Origin: Sipunculus nudus
Taxonomy: Eukaryota > Annelida > Sipuncula > Golfingiida > Sipunculidae
DNA: 64,000 bases
Reading direction: 5' to 3'
Assembly (NCBI GenBank): GCA_026874595.1
Contig: CM049316.1
Span: 1,366,001 to 1,430,000, forward strand
The notes under the pieces were generated by a model. It made no database searches and was not told the DNA's origin. It saw only the letters and a list, made by a program, of their open reading frames with translations. How positions within the stretch are numbered: the stretch's first letter is position 1; the number at the start of each line of letters is the position of its first letter. The translations under genes and the position numbers were made by a program. Below, piece after piece: positions 35,117 to 47,900 of the stretch.

Positions 35117-36808
35117 TTAATCTTATGTCAAATAAATCTAATGATTTAGAAAACAAGTTATTTTTGAATTCTAAGCAACGTTTAGATATAACATCTTTTA
35201 ATAAATGGATCCAAAGCCTTTAATTCTGTTTATTAATTTATTTTATATGCAATATTATAATATTATTCTCTGAAAAGTCGGGGGGGGGGGATGATTACAT
35301 TGACCATCCCCCCTTGCCAAAAAGTGGGGGGTATATATACCCCCCATCCCCCCCTTTATTGACGCCCCTGCAAAAACCTCATAATTTTAGCCTCTTTCAG
35401 CTTAAACTGTCATGTTAAGCTTATGATGTAACTGTCAAGTTAAATCGTTCAATTTTTCAAAAGATTTATCCTAGGACATGGTTCTTTCAATCATATCAGA
35501 GAAGCTTTTGTTGGTCTTATGGCCATTATTATTTCTATTTCAAACTGAGGACTGCAAAACTATTCTTCTACAAATTTATTGTTTCAATTATATCTTCTGT
35601 AACATTGCACAAAAAATATTCTTAGGTGGCCTTTGTTCAAGTTTACTAGAATTTTTGGCAGAACTATTGGACCTTCAACAATGAAAGTACTGCATCTTTT
35701 ATTATTCTAGATATTTTGATGAAAAGTGTATGAATATGTCGGCTTGAAAAAAAAAATTAGCCAAAGTCTTTCAGTATGTGTAAACAGATATACCAACAGG
35801 CCAAGATTGAATCTGTCTCTTTAAATAGGTTGAGAAACTGCCAACTATTTTAGATTTGGCAACAGATCAAGAGTTTATTCAGTGCAGCCAGATATAGGTC
35901 AAGAGTTCAATCAGTGCAGCCAAGCACAAGGCATGCGATGGGTGACATGTGAACACCTCATGGGCACCTTGTGATCACTTCATGCTTGTCAAGCCCCTCA
36001 GGGCAGGGCCTCGCATGAGCTTATGCAATGGTGTGGCTACTATTTCAGATCTGGCCACAGGCTAGAGGCCAGTCTGGATCTATTTATAGCTTTGGCAGAC
36101 TGCCAACTGTATCAGATTAGGCAACAGGTCAAGAGTTCACTCAGTGCCGCGAGGTATGGGTCAGGAGTTTACTCAGTGCTGTAGCTGCATTCTATTTTTA
36201 GCTTTGGCAGAATGCAAACTGTGTCAGATTATGCAACAGGTCAAGAGTTCACTCAGTGCAGCTAGGTACAGGTCAAAATTTTACTCAGTCTAGCCAGGTG
36301 CTTGCATGAGTTCACTCAGTGCAGTATCCTGAGCAAGCAATTTGTCACAGTTCACTCGGGGCAACAGCCTTTCTCACCTAAGCCTGGTCAGCCCCATGCA
36401 TCAGACTCAAGGTAAGTTTGATGTATTGGCCTAATATTTTGATGTGTCTTTGATGACTTTCTCGCTCACAAGACAGGTGTCTCCACCTACAATGACTTTT
36501 GCACAGTGTGAGTCCCTGCGTTTTTCTCAGGAGGGGTTTGAAATATATATCAGTCTGAAATTGGATATATGTATATATCTCTGATAGCTTCGTTGTATAC
36601 AAGACTGGTAGTGCCAGCTACAATCTTTTTAGTGGTGTGTGTACCCATGCCAGAATGTCAGCAGTGATGTTTGTGTAATTGTTTCTTATTCCAAATGTTT
36701 AGTACTATCATTGTTCATATACATGAAAAGTAATGGTCCAGCATTTAAGCATTATACCTGGTGTATATCCCAATGCACAGGTTCGCATTAGGCCTGTAGG
36801 CCTTGTTT
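32712..36808 (+). mobile_element. Family B copy 1, Helentron-like, head to tail
   Basis: The head, TTTTTAGCGAACCTGTGAGC, starts at 32712; the tail, GCACAGGTTCGCATTAGGCC then TGTAGGCCTTGTTT, ends at 36808. GCGAACCTGTG in the head recurs inverted in the tail (CACAGGTTCGC). A second head lies at 34081. The body is non-coding modules such as 'gttcagtgatttttggcc' and 'atgttggtcacatgagtcat', with GGTGGCGCCACC at 34504-34515 and GGTGGTGCCACC at 33179-33190. A (TA)n run lies at 35066-35117. It is colinear with the inverted copy at 48478-52144. No protein-coding frame. Confidence 0.75.
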
Positions 36809-37866
36809 AGAATACATTGATGCTCTTTTCTAAGGAGTGGTTTGCCATATTGACCTGAAATTGTGCATGTCCATAGATCTAAGATACCTAGCCATCTCGT
36901 ACACAAGACTGGTGGCACCAGCTGCAATTGTTTTTACATGGTGTCCATCCATCCGTTTGTTTAAGGTCAAAAGCGCTCAAATCACGTCATATTATAACCT
37001 GTGAGGATGTATGTATCAGCCTGAAATTTTGCATGTTTATCCGTATTTGATAGCTTTGTTGTAGACCATGCAGGTGGTGCCACCTGCCATTTCATTTTTG
37101 TAGAATACATTGATGCTCTTTTTCTCGGTAGTGGTTTGGTGTCTCGGCTTCCTATTATGCATGTTCACCCATTTTGGGTAAAAGAGACTAGTGGAAACAC
37201 CTGCAATCACGTATTTGTAATACATGCATTCATGCATTTATCTAAGGATTTATCCTTGTTTAATGTATCAGCTTTAAATTTCACGTTCCCAGATTTTTTT
37301 ACCTCCATCTTGTACACAGGCCTGGTGGCGCCACCTAAAGTTGCTTTCACATAGCGTAAATATATCAGGACCACACTGGTGGTGCCACCTACCTTTTCAT
37401 TTTCATAGAATATTGCCTTTTTCTCAGAAGGGGTTTGATGTATTCACCTAAAAATTTGCATGTCCGTAGATCTTGGAATGGTTTATCTTGTATAAAAGAA
37501 TGCTTGGGCCACTTACAATCAATTTTATCTTGTATCCATCTGTAGATGTGTATTTGATGAAGATTGCTCATTTTTTTGGGAACTGACAAAACAAGTCGTG
37601 GTCAATATCCAAGGCAAGATTCATGGCAATCCATGCATTATCAAGATACTGGAGTTTTTTTTTATCAATTTAATTTATTATTCTGGGGCTACCTACAAGA
37701 GCTCTGAGGATATAATTCACAGTGACCTAATTTCCAAGGAGATATTTTATTGCCCTCCCTTCCTGAAAATTCAGTTACAAGTTTCTAGGTTCAACGGTTA
37801 AATTTGTGCCCTTCTAAAGGATGGCTGGAAGGCCGATGGACAAAGCTCGGTAAGCTGAGCTGAAAA
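36809..37866 (+). repeat. Palindrome-punctuated modules after family B copy 1
   Basis: Modules with 'agaatacattgatgctc' and 'tgcatgtccatagatct', separated by GGTGGCGCCACC (37324-37335) and its one-base variants at about 37074 and 37379. 37080-37110 is an unoccupied paralogue of the copy 1 insertion site. Near 37849-37866 is a short AAGCTGAGCTGAAAA, a possible degenerate family A head on the minus strand. Confidence 0.55.
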
Positions 37867-39232
37867 TCACAGTAACCCTGTCTCACTATCTAATCTAAAT
37901 ATCCTAGTTCTTTTGAACTCAAAAGAAATTTTATAACACACTGAAAGTCATCTTGAGCCAAAGCGATCACCCTTTGTCCGTCGTCCGTCTGTCTGTCCAT
38001 TAACAGGGCACAAATTGTAACCACCGGACCTAGAATCTTCTTACTTGACAACCAGGGAGGTCCATGAAAAATATCCTTGGAACTTGAAATTAAGTCTGTA
38101 CAAATATCTCGAGCTATGGGACTCAAGAGTACCCCCCCCCCACACACAGAATAATTAAAAAATTGATACAAAAGTTCAAGTATCTGAACATCGATCACCA
38201 TGATTCTTTGCATGCATATTGATCATGGAGTGTTACATTAGTTCCTGCAGACTGGTGGCTCCACCTGGAATTTTTCGAAATTTTACACATTGTTTTCTCC
38301 ATTGTTGAGACATTTAAAGGTGCGGTCGTCCGTTAACAGGGCACAAATCGTAACCACTTTACCTAGAAACTTCTTACTTGATATCTTTGGATATCCATTC
38401 AAAATCTCCTCGGAAACTTGAAATTAGGTCTTTGTTACCCATATCCTCCAAGCTATGAGGCTAATAAGTTCAGATTTATTTACGAATTGTTAAGCATTTT
38501 TTTATATTTTTGAAAACCTTTAAAGATGTGGTCGTCTGTCAACAGGGCACAAATCTTTACCACTGTACCTAGAATCTTCTAATTTGATATCCGGGGAGGT
38601 TTATGAAAAGTCTCCTTGGAAAACTGAAATTAGGTCTCTGTTACCCATATCATCCGAGGTATGGGGCCGAGAAATAAGCAGAGAATATTTAAAAGTTTGA
38701 TACAAAAGCTCAAGTATCTGAACAACTATTGCATTGGTCACCATAATTTTTTTTGTATGCATATTGATCATGGAGTGTTTCATCAGTTCCTGCAGACTGG
38801 TGGCACCACCTGTATTTTTTTTTAATTTTTACGCATTTTTCTCTATTTTTTAGACCTTTTAAGATGTGGTCGTCCGTTATCCGGGCACAAATCATAATCA
38901 CTGGACCTAGAATCTTCTTTCGTGACATCCTGGGAGGTCTATAAAAAGTCTCCAAGCAACCTGAATTTAGGTCACTGTAACCTATATTCTCCGGGTTACA
39001 AGCCATTTTTGAGCACCCCAGAAATAATGCAAAATACACACAAATTGCCAGATCCCTCATGAACGGCTGAATTGATTGCCATCAAATTTGCACTTCTTAT
39101 GGGTCTTAATGAACTTGAGCTAATATGCATGAACGACAATTCCATCTACATTATCTTAATTAGTTGCCTGTACAATGACATATTGTCAACATGTCAATCA
39201 GCAGAGCGTCATGACCCATGGGTCACTTGTTT
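37867..39232 (+). repeat. Family A2/C copy: four 'GTTAACAGGGCACAAAT' modules and tail
   Basis: The module 'ttaacagggcacaaat..' followed by 'acctagaatcttctta' recurs at about 37995, 38335, 38540 and 38880, each with 'gaaattaggtctgt'-type text. It ends at 39199-39232 with an A2 tail: CAGCAGAGCGTCA, TGACCCATGGGTCA, CTTGTT. Non-coding. Confidence 0.6.
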
Positions 39233-39341
39233 CTATCTCCATCCATTTCTTTCTTTGTTTTTGTTAACATTTTTCAAGACATTTGCGATCAAAATCCTAA
39301 TTAATAACTACACATGCACAAGTATTCTGAACGTGAGAATT

Positions 39342-39890
39342 GTGATGGAAAGCGTCGTGATGGAGAGCATCACAGTCTTCACAGATCATTGTGATGGAGG
39401 GCATAGTGATGGAAAGCGTCGTGATGGAGAGCATCACAGTCTTCACAGATCACTGTGATGGAGGGCATAGTGATGGAAAGCGCCGTGATGGAAAGCATCA
39501 CAGTCTTCACAGATCATTGTGATGGAGGGCATAGTGATGGAAAGCATCGTGATGGAGAGCATCACAGTCTTCACAGATCATTGTGATGGAGGGCATAGTG
39601 ATGGAAAGCGTCGTGATGGAGAGCATCACAGTCTTCACAGATCACTATGATGGAGGGCATAGTGATGGAAAGCGTCTTGATGGAGAGCATCACAGTCTTC
39701 ACAGATCATTGTGATGGAGGGCATAGTGATGGAAAGCGTCGTGATGGAGAGCATCACAGTCTTCACAGATCATTGTGATGGAGGGCATAGTGATGGTAAG
39801 CGTCGTGATGGAGAGCATCACAGTCTTCACAGATCATTGTGATGGAGGGCATAGTGATGGAAAGCGTCGTGATTGAGAGAATAACAGCGC
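39342..39890. repeat. 64-bp minisatellite, about 8.5 units
   Basis: The unit contains 'gtgatggaaagcgtcgtgat', 'ggagagcatcacagtc' and 'ttcacagatcattgtgatgg'. The first seven or so units are nearly identical and the last degrades into single-copy sequence. Open frames over it are repeat artefacts. Confidence 0.95.
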
Positions 39891-40601
39891 ATAGTGATGG
39901 AATGAAATCACTGAAAATTGTGAAAAAAACCCACCAGAATATTCAATTACATAATGTATCATTATTTACTGAAATTAGTATGGGAGCAGAGAGCAGCATC
40001 CCGCATGGTACAATTTCCACAGACACATTCTCCTCATCAGGATCACCTTCTGTTATATCAGTCTGGCCACATACAAAACATTAAAAGTGAAATATCAAGT
40101 GAGCCAAAAAATGCACCATCCAAGGGCAACGTTAAGTAGATGCTCTGAATCAGAACAAAGTCTAGGATATTTCAAGGATTCTCATGAAAGTAATAAGCAC
40201 AACCAGTGCCTTCAGTGGAAGATTAAGTGACAACAAAAAAAACATCACATATACATGGTTAATACTACCTGTGTTGATAAGTTAATCTGTTACTTAGTAT
40301 GCAATGCACAAAGTAGTCTGATATATACCCTGCATGCCTATTTTTGTAAAAACCCATCTGAGGTAATCTTGCAAAGTAAATTTTCAGGGAAGACGCTGCT
40401 AATAAACTGGAAAGCTTTTAAAGTTTTAAACAAAATATGATTACCTGTTATAGCCATATAAAAAGTTAGGATATTCTGTAACGAAGCAGGAAAAAACCTG
40501 CCTTGTTGAATGCATGCACAGGATCCACTGGAACAATTAGCTTTATATTGGACATTGTTCAGTTTCACACACAGAAATCAGAGGCAGAATTAATAGGCTG
40601 G
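39891..40601. other. Unassigned spacer
   Basis: About 700 bp between two minisatellites with no recognisable gene or repeat. Confidence 0.4.
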
Positions 40602-41636
40602 TTTCACGCAGGGCTGTATGAGTGTATTTTGGCTCACATTCCCTCACACCGGGCTGTATGTGGGTTCACATTCCCTGACACAGGGCTGTATGTGTAATCA
40701 CATTCCCTGACACAGGGCTGTATGTGGGATCACAATCCCTGACACAGGGCTGTATGTGGGCTCACATTCCCTCACACCGGGCTGTATGTGGGTTCACATT
40801 CCCTGACACAGGGCTGTATGTGTTATCACATTCCCTGACACAGGGCTGTATGTGGGATCACAATCCCTGACACAGGGCTGTATGTGGGCTCACATTCCCT
40901 CACACAGGGCTGTATGTGGGATCACATTTCCTCACACAGGGCTGTAAGTAGGATCACATTCACCTCACACAAGGCTGTATGTGGGATCACATTCCCTCTC
41001 ACAGGGCTGTATGTGCTTTCACATTCCCTCACACAGGGCTGTATGTGGGTTCACATTCCCTCACACAGGGCTGTATGTGTAATCACATTCCCTAACTCAG
41101 GGCTGTATGTGGGATCACAATCCCTGACACAGGGCTGTATGTTGGCTAACATTCCCTCACACAGGGCTGTATGTGGGATCACATTTCCTCACACCGGGCT
41201 GTATGTGGGTTCACATTCCCTCACACAGGGCTGTATGTAGGTTCACATTCCCTCACACAGGGCTGTATGTGTAATCACATTCCCTAACTCAGGGCTGTAT
41301 GTGGGATCACAATCCCTGACACAGGGCTGTATGTTTGCTAACATTCCCTCACACAGGGCTGTATGTTGGCTAACATTCCCTCACACAGGGCTGTATGTGG
41401 GATCACATTTCCTCACACAGGGCTGTATGTGGGTTCACATTCCCTCACACAGGGCTGTATTTAGGTTCACATTCCCTCACACAGGACTGTATGTGTAATC
41501 ACATTCTCTAACTCAGGGCTGTATGTGGGATCACAATCCCTGACACAAGGCTGTATGTGGGCTCACATTCGCTCACACAGGGCAGTATGAGGGGCTTAAA
41601 TACCCTAACACAGGGCTGTATTTGGTCTTAGACTCC
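40602..41636. repeat. 32-bp minisatellite, about 32 units
   Basis: The unit is built from ACAGGGCTGTATGTG and a variable GATC/GTTC/GCTC step followed by ACATTCCCTCAC. Variant steps recur in blocks of several units, so larger blocks have been duplicated. 32 is not a multiple of three and the open plus-strand frame reads the unit in rotating phases. Confidence 0.95.
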
Positions 41637-41661
41637 TACTCTTGCTGCTGTCTGTAGTTAT

Positions 41662-44600
41662 AACAAGGGACCCATGGGTCACGGCGCTCAGCTGATCGTG
41701 ATTGGACTATAAATGTTTCTCCACTGTGATACTATATCGAGTCGATAAAGCTTATGAATATCATGTACATGTTGGGCTATTATAAAGGAATGTAATGTAA
41801 TATGTGAGTAAATGATAAATGAAATTACCTGACTGATGGATTAATAGAGTCAAATAAAGTGGTTTATTTTTTATTTTTTAGGAGGGGTTGAAAATTGTGA
41901 TATATTTGAGCAAATATGAATGCAATGACAGCAGTAATAAGCAGTAGTAGATGATAAGGCTATTTGTTGAAGGATCTAAAGTGTATGGTAGTCTGCAAGC
42001 ATTCAATTTGACAGATATGATGTTATGATTAACTATGCTGATGAAGTGATTTATGAATATGTGACTGTATGACACAATATCTCTTTAGTCTTGACAAGGT
42101 ACATTATTGTGATGCCCACTATGTCTACATATTACACAAAATTGACATAATTTCTGGCATGTACATAGGTACCTATGGACGAATAGTTATACAAAATATT
42201 AAAGTATGAATATATCTGATTCATCTTGTTCTTGCTTACTGAGGCTGACTTTGGGATGGGGTTCGGAGAAGGGAAAAGTGAGGGCAGCACGAAGGTGGAT
42301 GTAGAAATATTCTATTGTAATGTTTTTCATTTATATAAGAATATGAAAAGCTAAGAGGAAAGGGGCCCTCCTACTTGGTTATAGTAAAGTTCTAAATATA
42401 TGATTGCAAACTAATACTCTGACAAGACTGTCATGAAGAAAAACAGTAAAAGTTTTGAGATACTGTGTTGCATACGAAAATTTACAGATGGACAGGCAAG
42501 TGGACAGAATGGACTAATACCTTTATTTCACTTCCAAGAGAATAATGCATTTAAGTTTATATATAATCCTATTTTTTTAAGCAGATCCACTTTTTCCATT
42601 AAGAAGATTTTATCTGTATCATTTTTTTATTTACAGGTTTATAAATTTTTAATTAAAAAACCTGAAAATATAAGTTAAAATATTAGAATTGTTGCAAAAG
42701 TTGCAATCATTATATATACAGAGTAAAAAACATTGGGTCATATTATGCATACACATATATTTTATTATTTTTAAATCATAAATGTTTTAACTGATTTTAA
42801 AAGAAAATAATGCCACAACATGGCATCTACAAGAATATTCCTTGAATCACTATTAAAAAGTTTTGCATATTGGAGTTTTCAGGACATGCTTAATTTTATT
42901 CACCAAAATAAAATAAAAGTAAATTTGACAAAATAAAACATCTTTTCAAATAAAGTATACACACTGTTGGTTGAATGAGGGACAAACAATATCATTGTGC
43001 TAATTACTATCCCAGTTTTAATTAATTACTAGAATTAATAGTCAATTTCACACCTGGTGAAGTTTTTACTCTTCTGAAGTAAGGAATTACTTATCTCATG
43101 AACATCCAGACTTTCACAGCAATACACCACTTTGTGGACACAATTAAATGTACACTTTAATCATTGTAACCCTGGTGGTTCAATACAAAATCTAAAATGT
43201 AGCATGTCCAAGAATAAAATAAAATACAGAAAAATTATAACATTCATCTAGTTTATGCACCAGCTTGGGGGGGGGGGGGGGGTGAGTGTAGGTCGAGGGG
43301 AAGCCTGCTAGTAGTGGCCAAGCTGGGCCAAGGTAAGCTGCCTGGGGTGGGTTACATAATTCAAGTGAAGGCTGTACTACTAGGTGGGCTAGATGTAAAC
43401 AACACTTGACATGGTGTGTGAAAACATGAATAAAAGCTATTCATTCCAATCAATTTCTTTTGAAAGTTCAGATTTTAAAAGATTAAATCCTTATGCATAT
43501 ATGCTGGGAAAATTAAATCAACAGTGCCAAAGTTGGACAAAATTTAAGGTATTGTTTTTTATTTATGCTAATAACTTGAAAAATTTGCAAAATTCAGATC
43601 TATTTTGGGTAAACAATTGAATTTTGATTAAATACAGTTATATTCCTGAAAAAAGGTCTCTAGGTTCAGCAATTCTCATGTGAGTAAATATATTTCCTGA
43701 TTTTTAAAAAAATTGCATTATGTTTTGGCCCATAACTTCAAAATAATACTCAATACTGACCTAATTTTTGGTATGTTCATAGAAAATGTATAAAAGAATG
43801 TGAATACTAAATACGATCAAAAACAGATCAGTGGTTTTGATATTAGGCAGCCTTGAAGTGTAACAATGGCTTTTTTTTTATGGAAAACGGAGTTTTTTTC
43901 CTTAATATCTCGAAGGAACAAAGTCCTAATGACCCAATTTTCAGTATGGTACGAGATTTTGGGGACATCTAAAATTATGTCAACAGCCTGGGGAGCATAG
44001 AGATGTGCACTGAATGACCTACAGTCATCAAAGTGGACTGCTTGACAATGTAAGGGAATACAACAAGAGCCTCCAAAAAAAAATCAATAACTAGCCTAAT
44101 TTTGCAGCTTTTATATTCAAATTTCAGATTTTTACAGATTAAATCCTTATGTATACATGGTGTGAAAATTAAATCCACAGTACTTACAGGAAAAAAACGT
44201 GCCATGGCCAAAGTTGGGCAAAATTTAAGGTACCAATTTTATATTTTTGCCAATATTTAAAAAAATTTAACAGATTTTGATCTAATTTTTGGTATACAAT
44301 TAAATTTTGATTAATTAAAGTTGTATTACTGGAAAAAAGTCATTACCTTCAACACTTTGGGTCTTAAGTGACAAAATATCTTCCTGATTTTTTTACAAAG
44401 TGCATTATGTTGGGGCCAATAACTTTTTTAAATTATATAATACTGACTTAATATCTGGCATGTACATAAGAACTATATAGAGGAATATTTATGGTAAATA
44501 TGAAGAAAACCAGATGAGTGGTTTTGATATTAGGCAGTCCTGAAGTGTGAAAATAGATTTCTAATAAAAAATTGAGGTTTTTCCTTAATATCTCAAAGGA

Positions 44601-44821
44601 ACGAAGTCCTATTGACCCAATTTTTGGCATGGTAGGAGATTATGGGGACATCTAACTGTATGCCGAAATTCAGATTCGTAGGTCAAACGGTGTCGAAACG
44701 TGCCAGTCTTACGGACGGACATCCAGACGGACAGACGGACGGACGGACAGACAGACGGACGGACGACGGACAATGGACCATGACTATAGCTCAGATGACT
44801 TATAGTCAGCTGAGCTAAAAA
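41662..44821 (-). mobile_element. Family A full-length copy, Helentron-like
   Basis: On the minus strand the head TTTTTAGCTCAGCTGAC starts at 44821 and the tail ends at 41662 (TCAGCTGAGCGCCGTGACCC, palindrome, CTTGTT). AGCTCAGCTGA in the head is inverted in the tail. The head is followed by GTCC-rich simple repeat and 'ggcacgtttcgacaccg'. Body modules match copies 1-3. The endonuclease part is not readable here. 3.16 kb; no coding frame. Confidence 0.75.
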
Positions 44822-45180
44822 TTGTGTCATTTGATCATTCATTGAGGGAATCCCCGGGAATTCCCTCAATGACGTCAGTTTTCGTCAAACGGTTATCAAA
44901 TGACACTTCATTTTGTTTAACGTTAGTTTTGAAGAAACTGTAGTTATAAAAATTGTCATTTGATCATTCATTGAGGGAATCCCCGGGAATTCCCTCAATG
45001 ACGTCAGTTTTCGTCAAACGGTACCAGTTTTATGTAATGTTAGTTTTTATTTGTTACATGTAATTTTCATTTTAATTCATTATTTATCATGATGTGCGAG
45101 TTTCACCATGAGGTTGTACAATTTACGAAATAAAGGCTATCAAATGACACTTCATTTTGTTTAACGTAAGTTTTGAAGAA
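44822..45180. repeat. Direct repeat with 32-bp near-perfect palindromes
   Basis: CATTGAGGGAATCCCC and its near-perfect inverse form a 32-bp palindrome (15 of 16 pairs) at 44840-44871 and again at 44969-45000. Each is followed by the CRE-type octamer TGACGTCA and 'gttttcgtcaaacgg'. Part of the unit ('atcaaatgacacttcatttt') recurs a third time near 45140. Confidence 0.8.
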
Positions 45181-46262
45181 AACCTGTGTCCTGAAACTGT
45201 GTTGTATTTAAATCATGTCTTCCCCTTTATTAAGAACAATGTGATGTTACTTAAACATGGAAAAACTCAAGCAAGAATTCTTCAAATCTTGTAAATTAAC
45301 TGAATTATAGATTAGAGCGCCGTTTTTCCGAATGCCGAATTTTCAAAAATTCGTTTTTCCGAAATTTAAAATCGGGAACGGAAAAATTTATTCGTATTTA
45401 CGAAATATTTTCAAGCATGTAAATAACCTCAAATGATATTTTTTGTAATTACAGCTAGTCCCGCAACGCTACGCTCCCTATAACCCCAGAAAGCGACTGA
45501 GCAGTTTATCCAAGGGAACTTGTGAGTTATCAAATTTGTCTAGTATGCAAGCAAGCATAGTTCGTCGGCTAGGGCTAAGCAATGGAGCAGTTTACTCGTA
45601 TGAACATTGGTGAGGTATCATTCATACATCTCTTGTGCTCGATCGAGCAGGTTTAGGTGCAAAGTAATAGTAGGCAGACCTGGCCATACAAATGAGCAGT
45701 TCTTTCCCAAGAGGAATGTTGTCATCTACTTAAACTGACTGGTATTCAGCTTAATCATCATTTCACTTTTACTGTAAAGAAGAACACTACTAAAACACGA
45801 TCGTCTTGCTCTCACTTGTCAGAGATGTGGAGTCAATGAAGAGAAAATGGACGGCATCATGCTTTGGTGATAAGCCTACCATCATCCAAATGTTAAAAAA
45901 AATAGAAATTCTCATAAAAGGCAGTCAGCATTAAATTTGCGACGTCGGCTAAGGTTTTCAATAAGTTTAAACTTACGTTTGATTTGAAAATTGTAATTTA
46001 ATCATTTTGATTAGTATACTTTAAGATCGTTCAAAAACTTCCATTCCCTTACCCTTCACCCGTTCTGCGTGTGGCGCCGTCTGTATGAAGTTAAAAATAT
46101 TAACTGAGCTTCATCGCTGGCGATGTCATTTGACCTTTCCCTCTGGTGAATATGTTAAAAAAAGGGACAAGCACGTATCCTTAACCCAGTTTAGACTGAA
46201 TCTTTACCAATCAAGCTCTGCAATAAATCCAATATTTTTTATGTAAATTACATAGGTCGATA
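45181..46262. other. Unassigned spacer
   Basis: About 1.1 kb of low-repeat sequence with short inverted words such as GAATTTTCAAAAATTC near 45340. No gene recognised. Confidence 0.4.
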
Positions 46263-46990
46263 AACAAGACCAACGTACAGGCCTAATGCGAACCTGTGCA
46301 AAGTTTGGGAGTATGAATTGAGGTTTTTTTTTTAAAATTTAATATTGATCCTCTTACGTCCTGCATATCTACCTTAGTCATTATGATTTCAGCAAAATGG
46401 ACGTTTCGGACCTGCAAGTTTCAGACTAGGACATTTTAAAACTAGAATATGGGTAGTCGACAAGCGACTATGTGTATCCGCAGATATCAGAGTGGGACAG
46501 GTGAAGTGAGGCATGGATTGAGTGGCAAGGGGAATAGAGTGAGGTGTGTTGCATATTAGCATGGATGTCTACAGCGTAAACGTGAATGTAGGTGGCGCGA
46601 CCTGTCATAAAATCCAGAAAATTGTCCAGGATGTATAAACCTGCAAAATTTCAGGTGGATAAATCAAACCACTGCTGAGATATGAGTGATATTATCCCAA
46701 GGCAGATGAACAGATGGACGCTGTGCATAAATGGTTGCACGTGGCGCCACCAGTTTTGCCTATGATGAAGAGCTATGTGAGATCTATACACATGCAAAAT
46801 TTTGGCCCAATCGGTCAAACGGTTCCCGAGATATGAGCTTGGATGTCTGCAGAGTAAACGTGAATGTAGGTGGCGCCACCTGTCAAAAAAGAGAAAGCTG
46901 TCAAGGATGTATAAACCTGCAAAATTTCAGGTGGATAAGTCAAACCACTGCTGAGAGATATTATTCAATACAACGACTGTTAATAAATAT
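46263..46990 (-). repeat. Family B-related truncated copy with palindrome modules
   Basis: A degraded tail (ACAGGCCTAATGCGAACC) at 46277-46294 on the minus strand, then sequence paralogous to the inverse of 21470-21650. After it come three modules bounded by GGTGGCGCGACC (about 46590), GTGGCGCCACC (46741) and GGTGGCGCCACC (46869-46880), about 130-150 bp apart. No head. Confidence 0.65.
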
Positions 46991-47900
46991 AAGTACAACC
47001 CTGTCTTGAACTGTAATGTAAAGCTTTTTATATGCTAAATCTATTATATATTTCTTATGTTCGCCTTTAAGACGTAAATCAAATCACATGTATTGTCGTG
47101 TGATCGACTGGGCGGGGAATGTATGTACACCTGTCGGTGGTTCCAAGACAAGCCGATGCGTGCGTGTGAGTGATGATTTAGGAATTTATTACCAACGGTC
47201 CTCCTTATTTTTAAAGTTTATGTTGAATTTACATAAAACTACCATTCAAATGTGCATTGCATACTTTATCAATCAATCTCTGATCTCAGGACTACGCTCC
47301 ATAAGCAGCGGTAACGCTATGGTAAAGGTCACCAGGGGGTCAGGTGCTGTGTTCAGGGCGTACAGTAGGACATCACTTTATAATCCATTATTCTACCTCC
47401 AAGTAGTGCATCAATGTCTCCAGGTCCATATTTACTGCATATTGGGAACTGCATTGATAGCAACAGGTCAGACTAGTGCTCAAAGCCTTTTTGGGGAAAA
47501 TTAAATACTATATTACACGGGGGAACTGTGATCAAGGGATTCACATTCCAAGAAGTACACGAACAAAGGTATATTTACACTGCATTAAATATACTGGCAA
47601 GGCCTGTATACAAGGTCGAAATTTTTATACCCAACAGTCTACTCAATATACGTGGTTTAGGAAAAAAGGAACCATTTTTAGAACGAAAGATTTGGAAAAT
47701 AATTTGAAATACGTGCCTACCAACCCGAAAGCGAACAACGAGCAAATATCGAGCTCGGAGGTTATGGCGCCACTAACATGTGCCCCCTCTTGCAAGCGAG
47801 CAGAACACTAGAAATTTCTGGGTGGGAGGAGCCGTAGTATCCAAGGACAAATAAAGCATACCTCCTTCTAAAATGAGCACCCTTCTTCTGCATCATATAT
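46991..47900. other. Unassigned spacer with an orphan 138-codon frame
   Basis: No repeat similarity noted within the window. A frame at 47088-47504 has no domain I recognise and no clear splice context, so it is not called as a gene. 47476-47811 is a second overlapping frame of equal obscurity. Confidence 0.35.

Noticed and set aside
40602-41636. CRISPR-like look of the 32-bp array
   Set aside because: There are no unique spacers; units are directly contiguous and the genome is eukaryotic.
47088-47504. 138-codon frame
   Set aside because: No recognisable motif, no coding-like neighbours and surrounding sequence is repeat-rich. Transcript evidence could reverse this.
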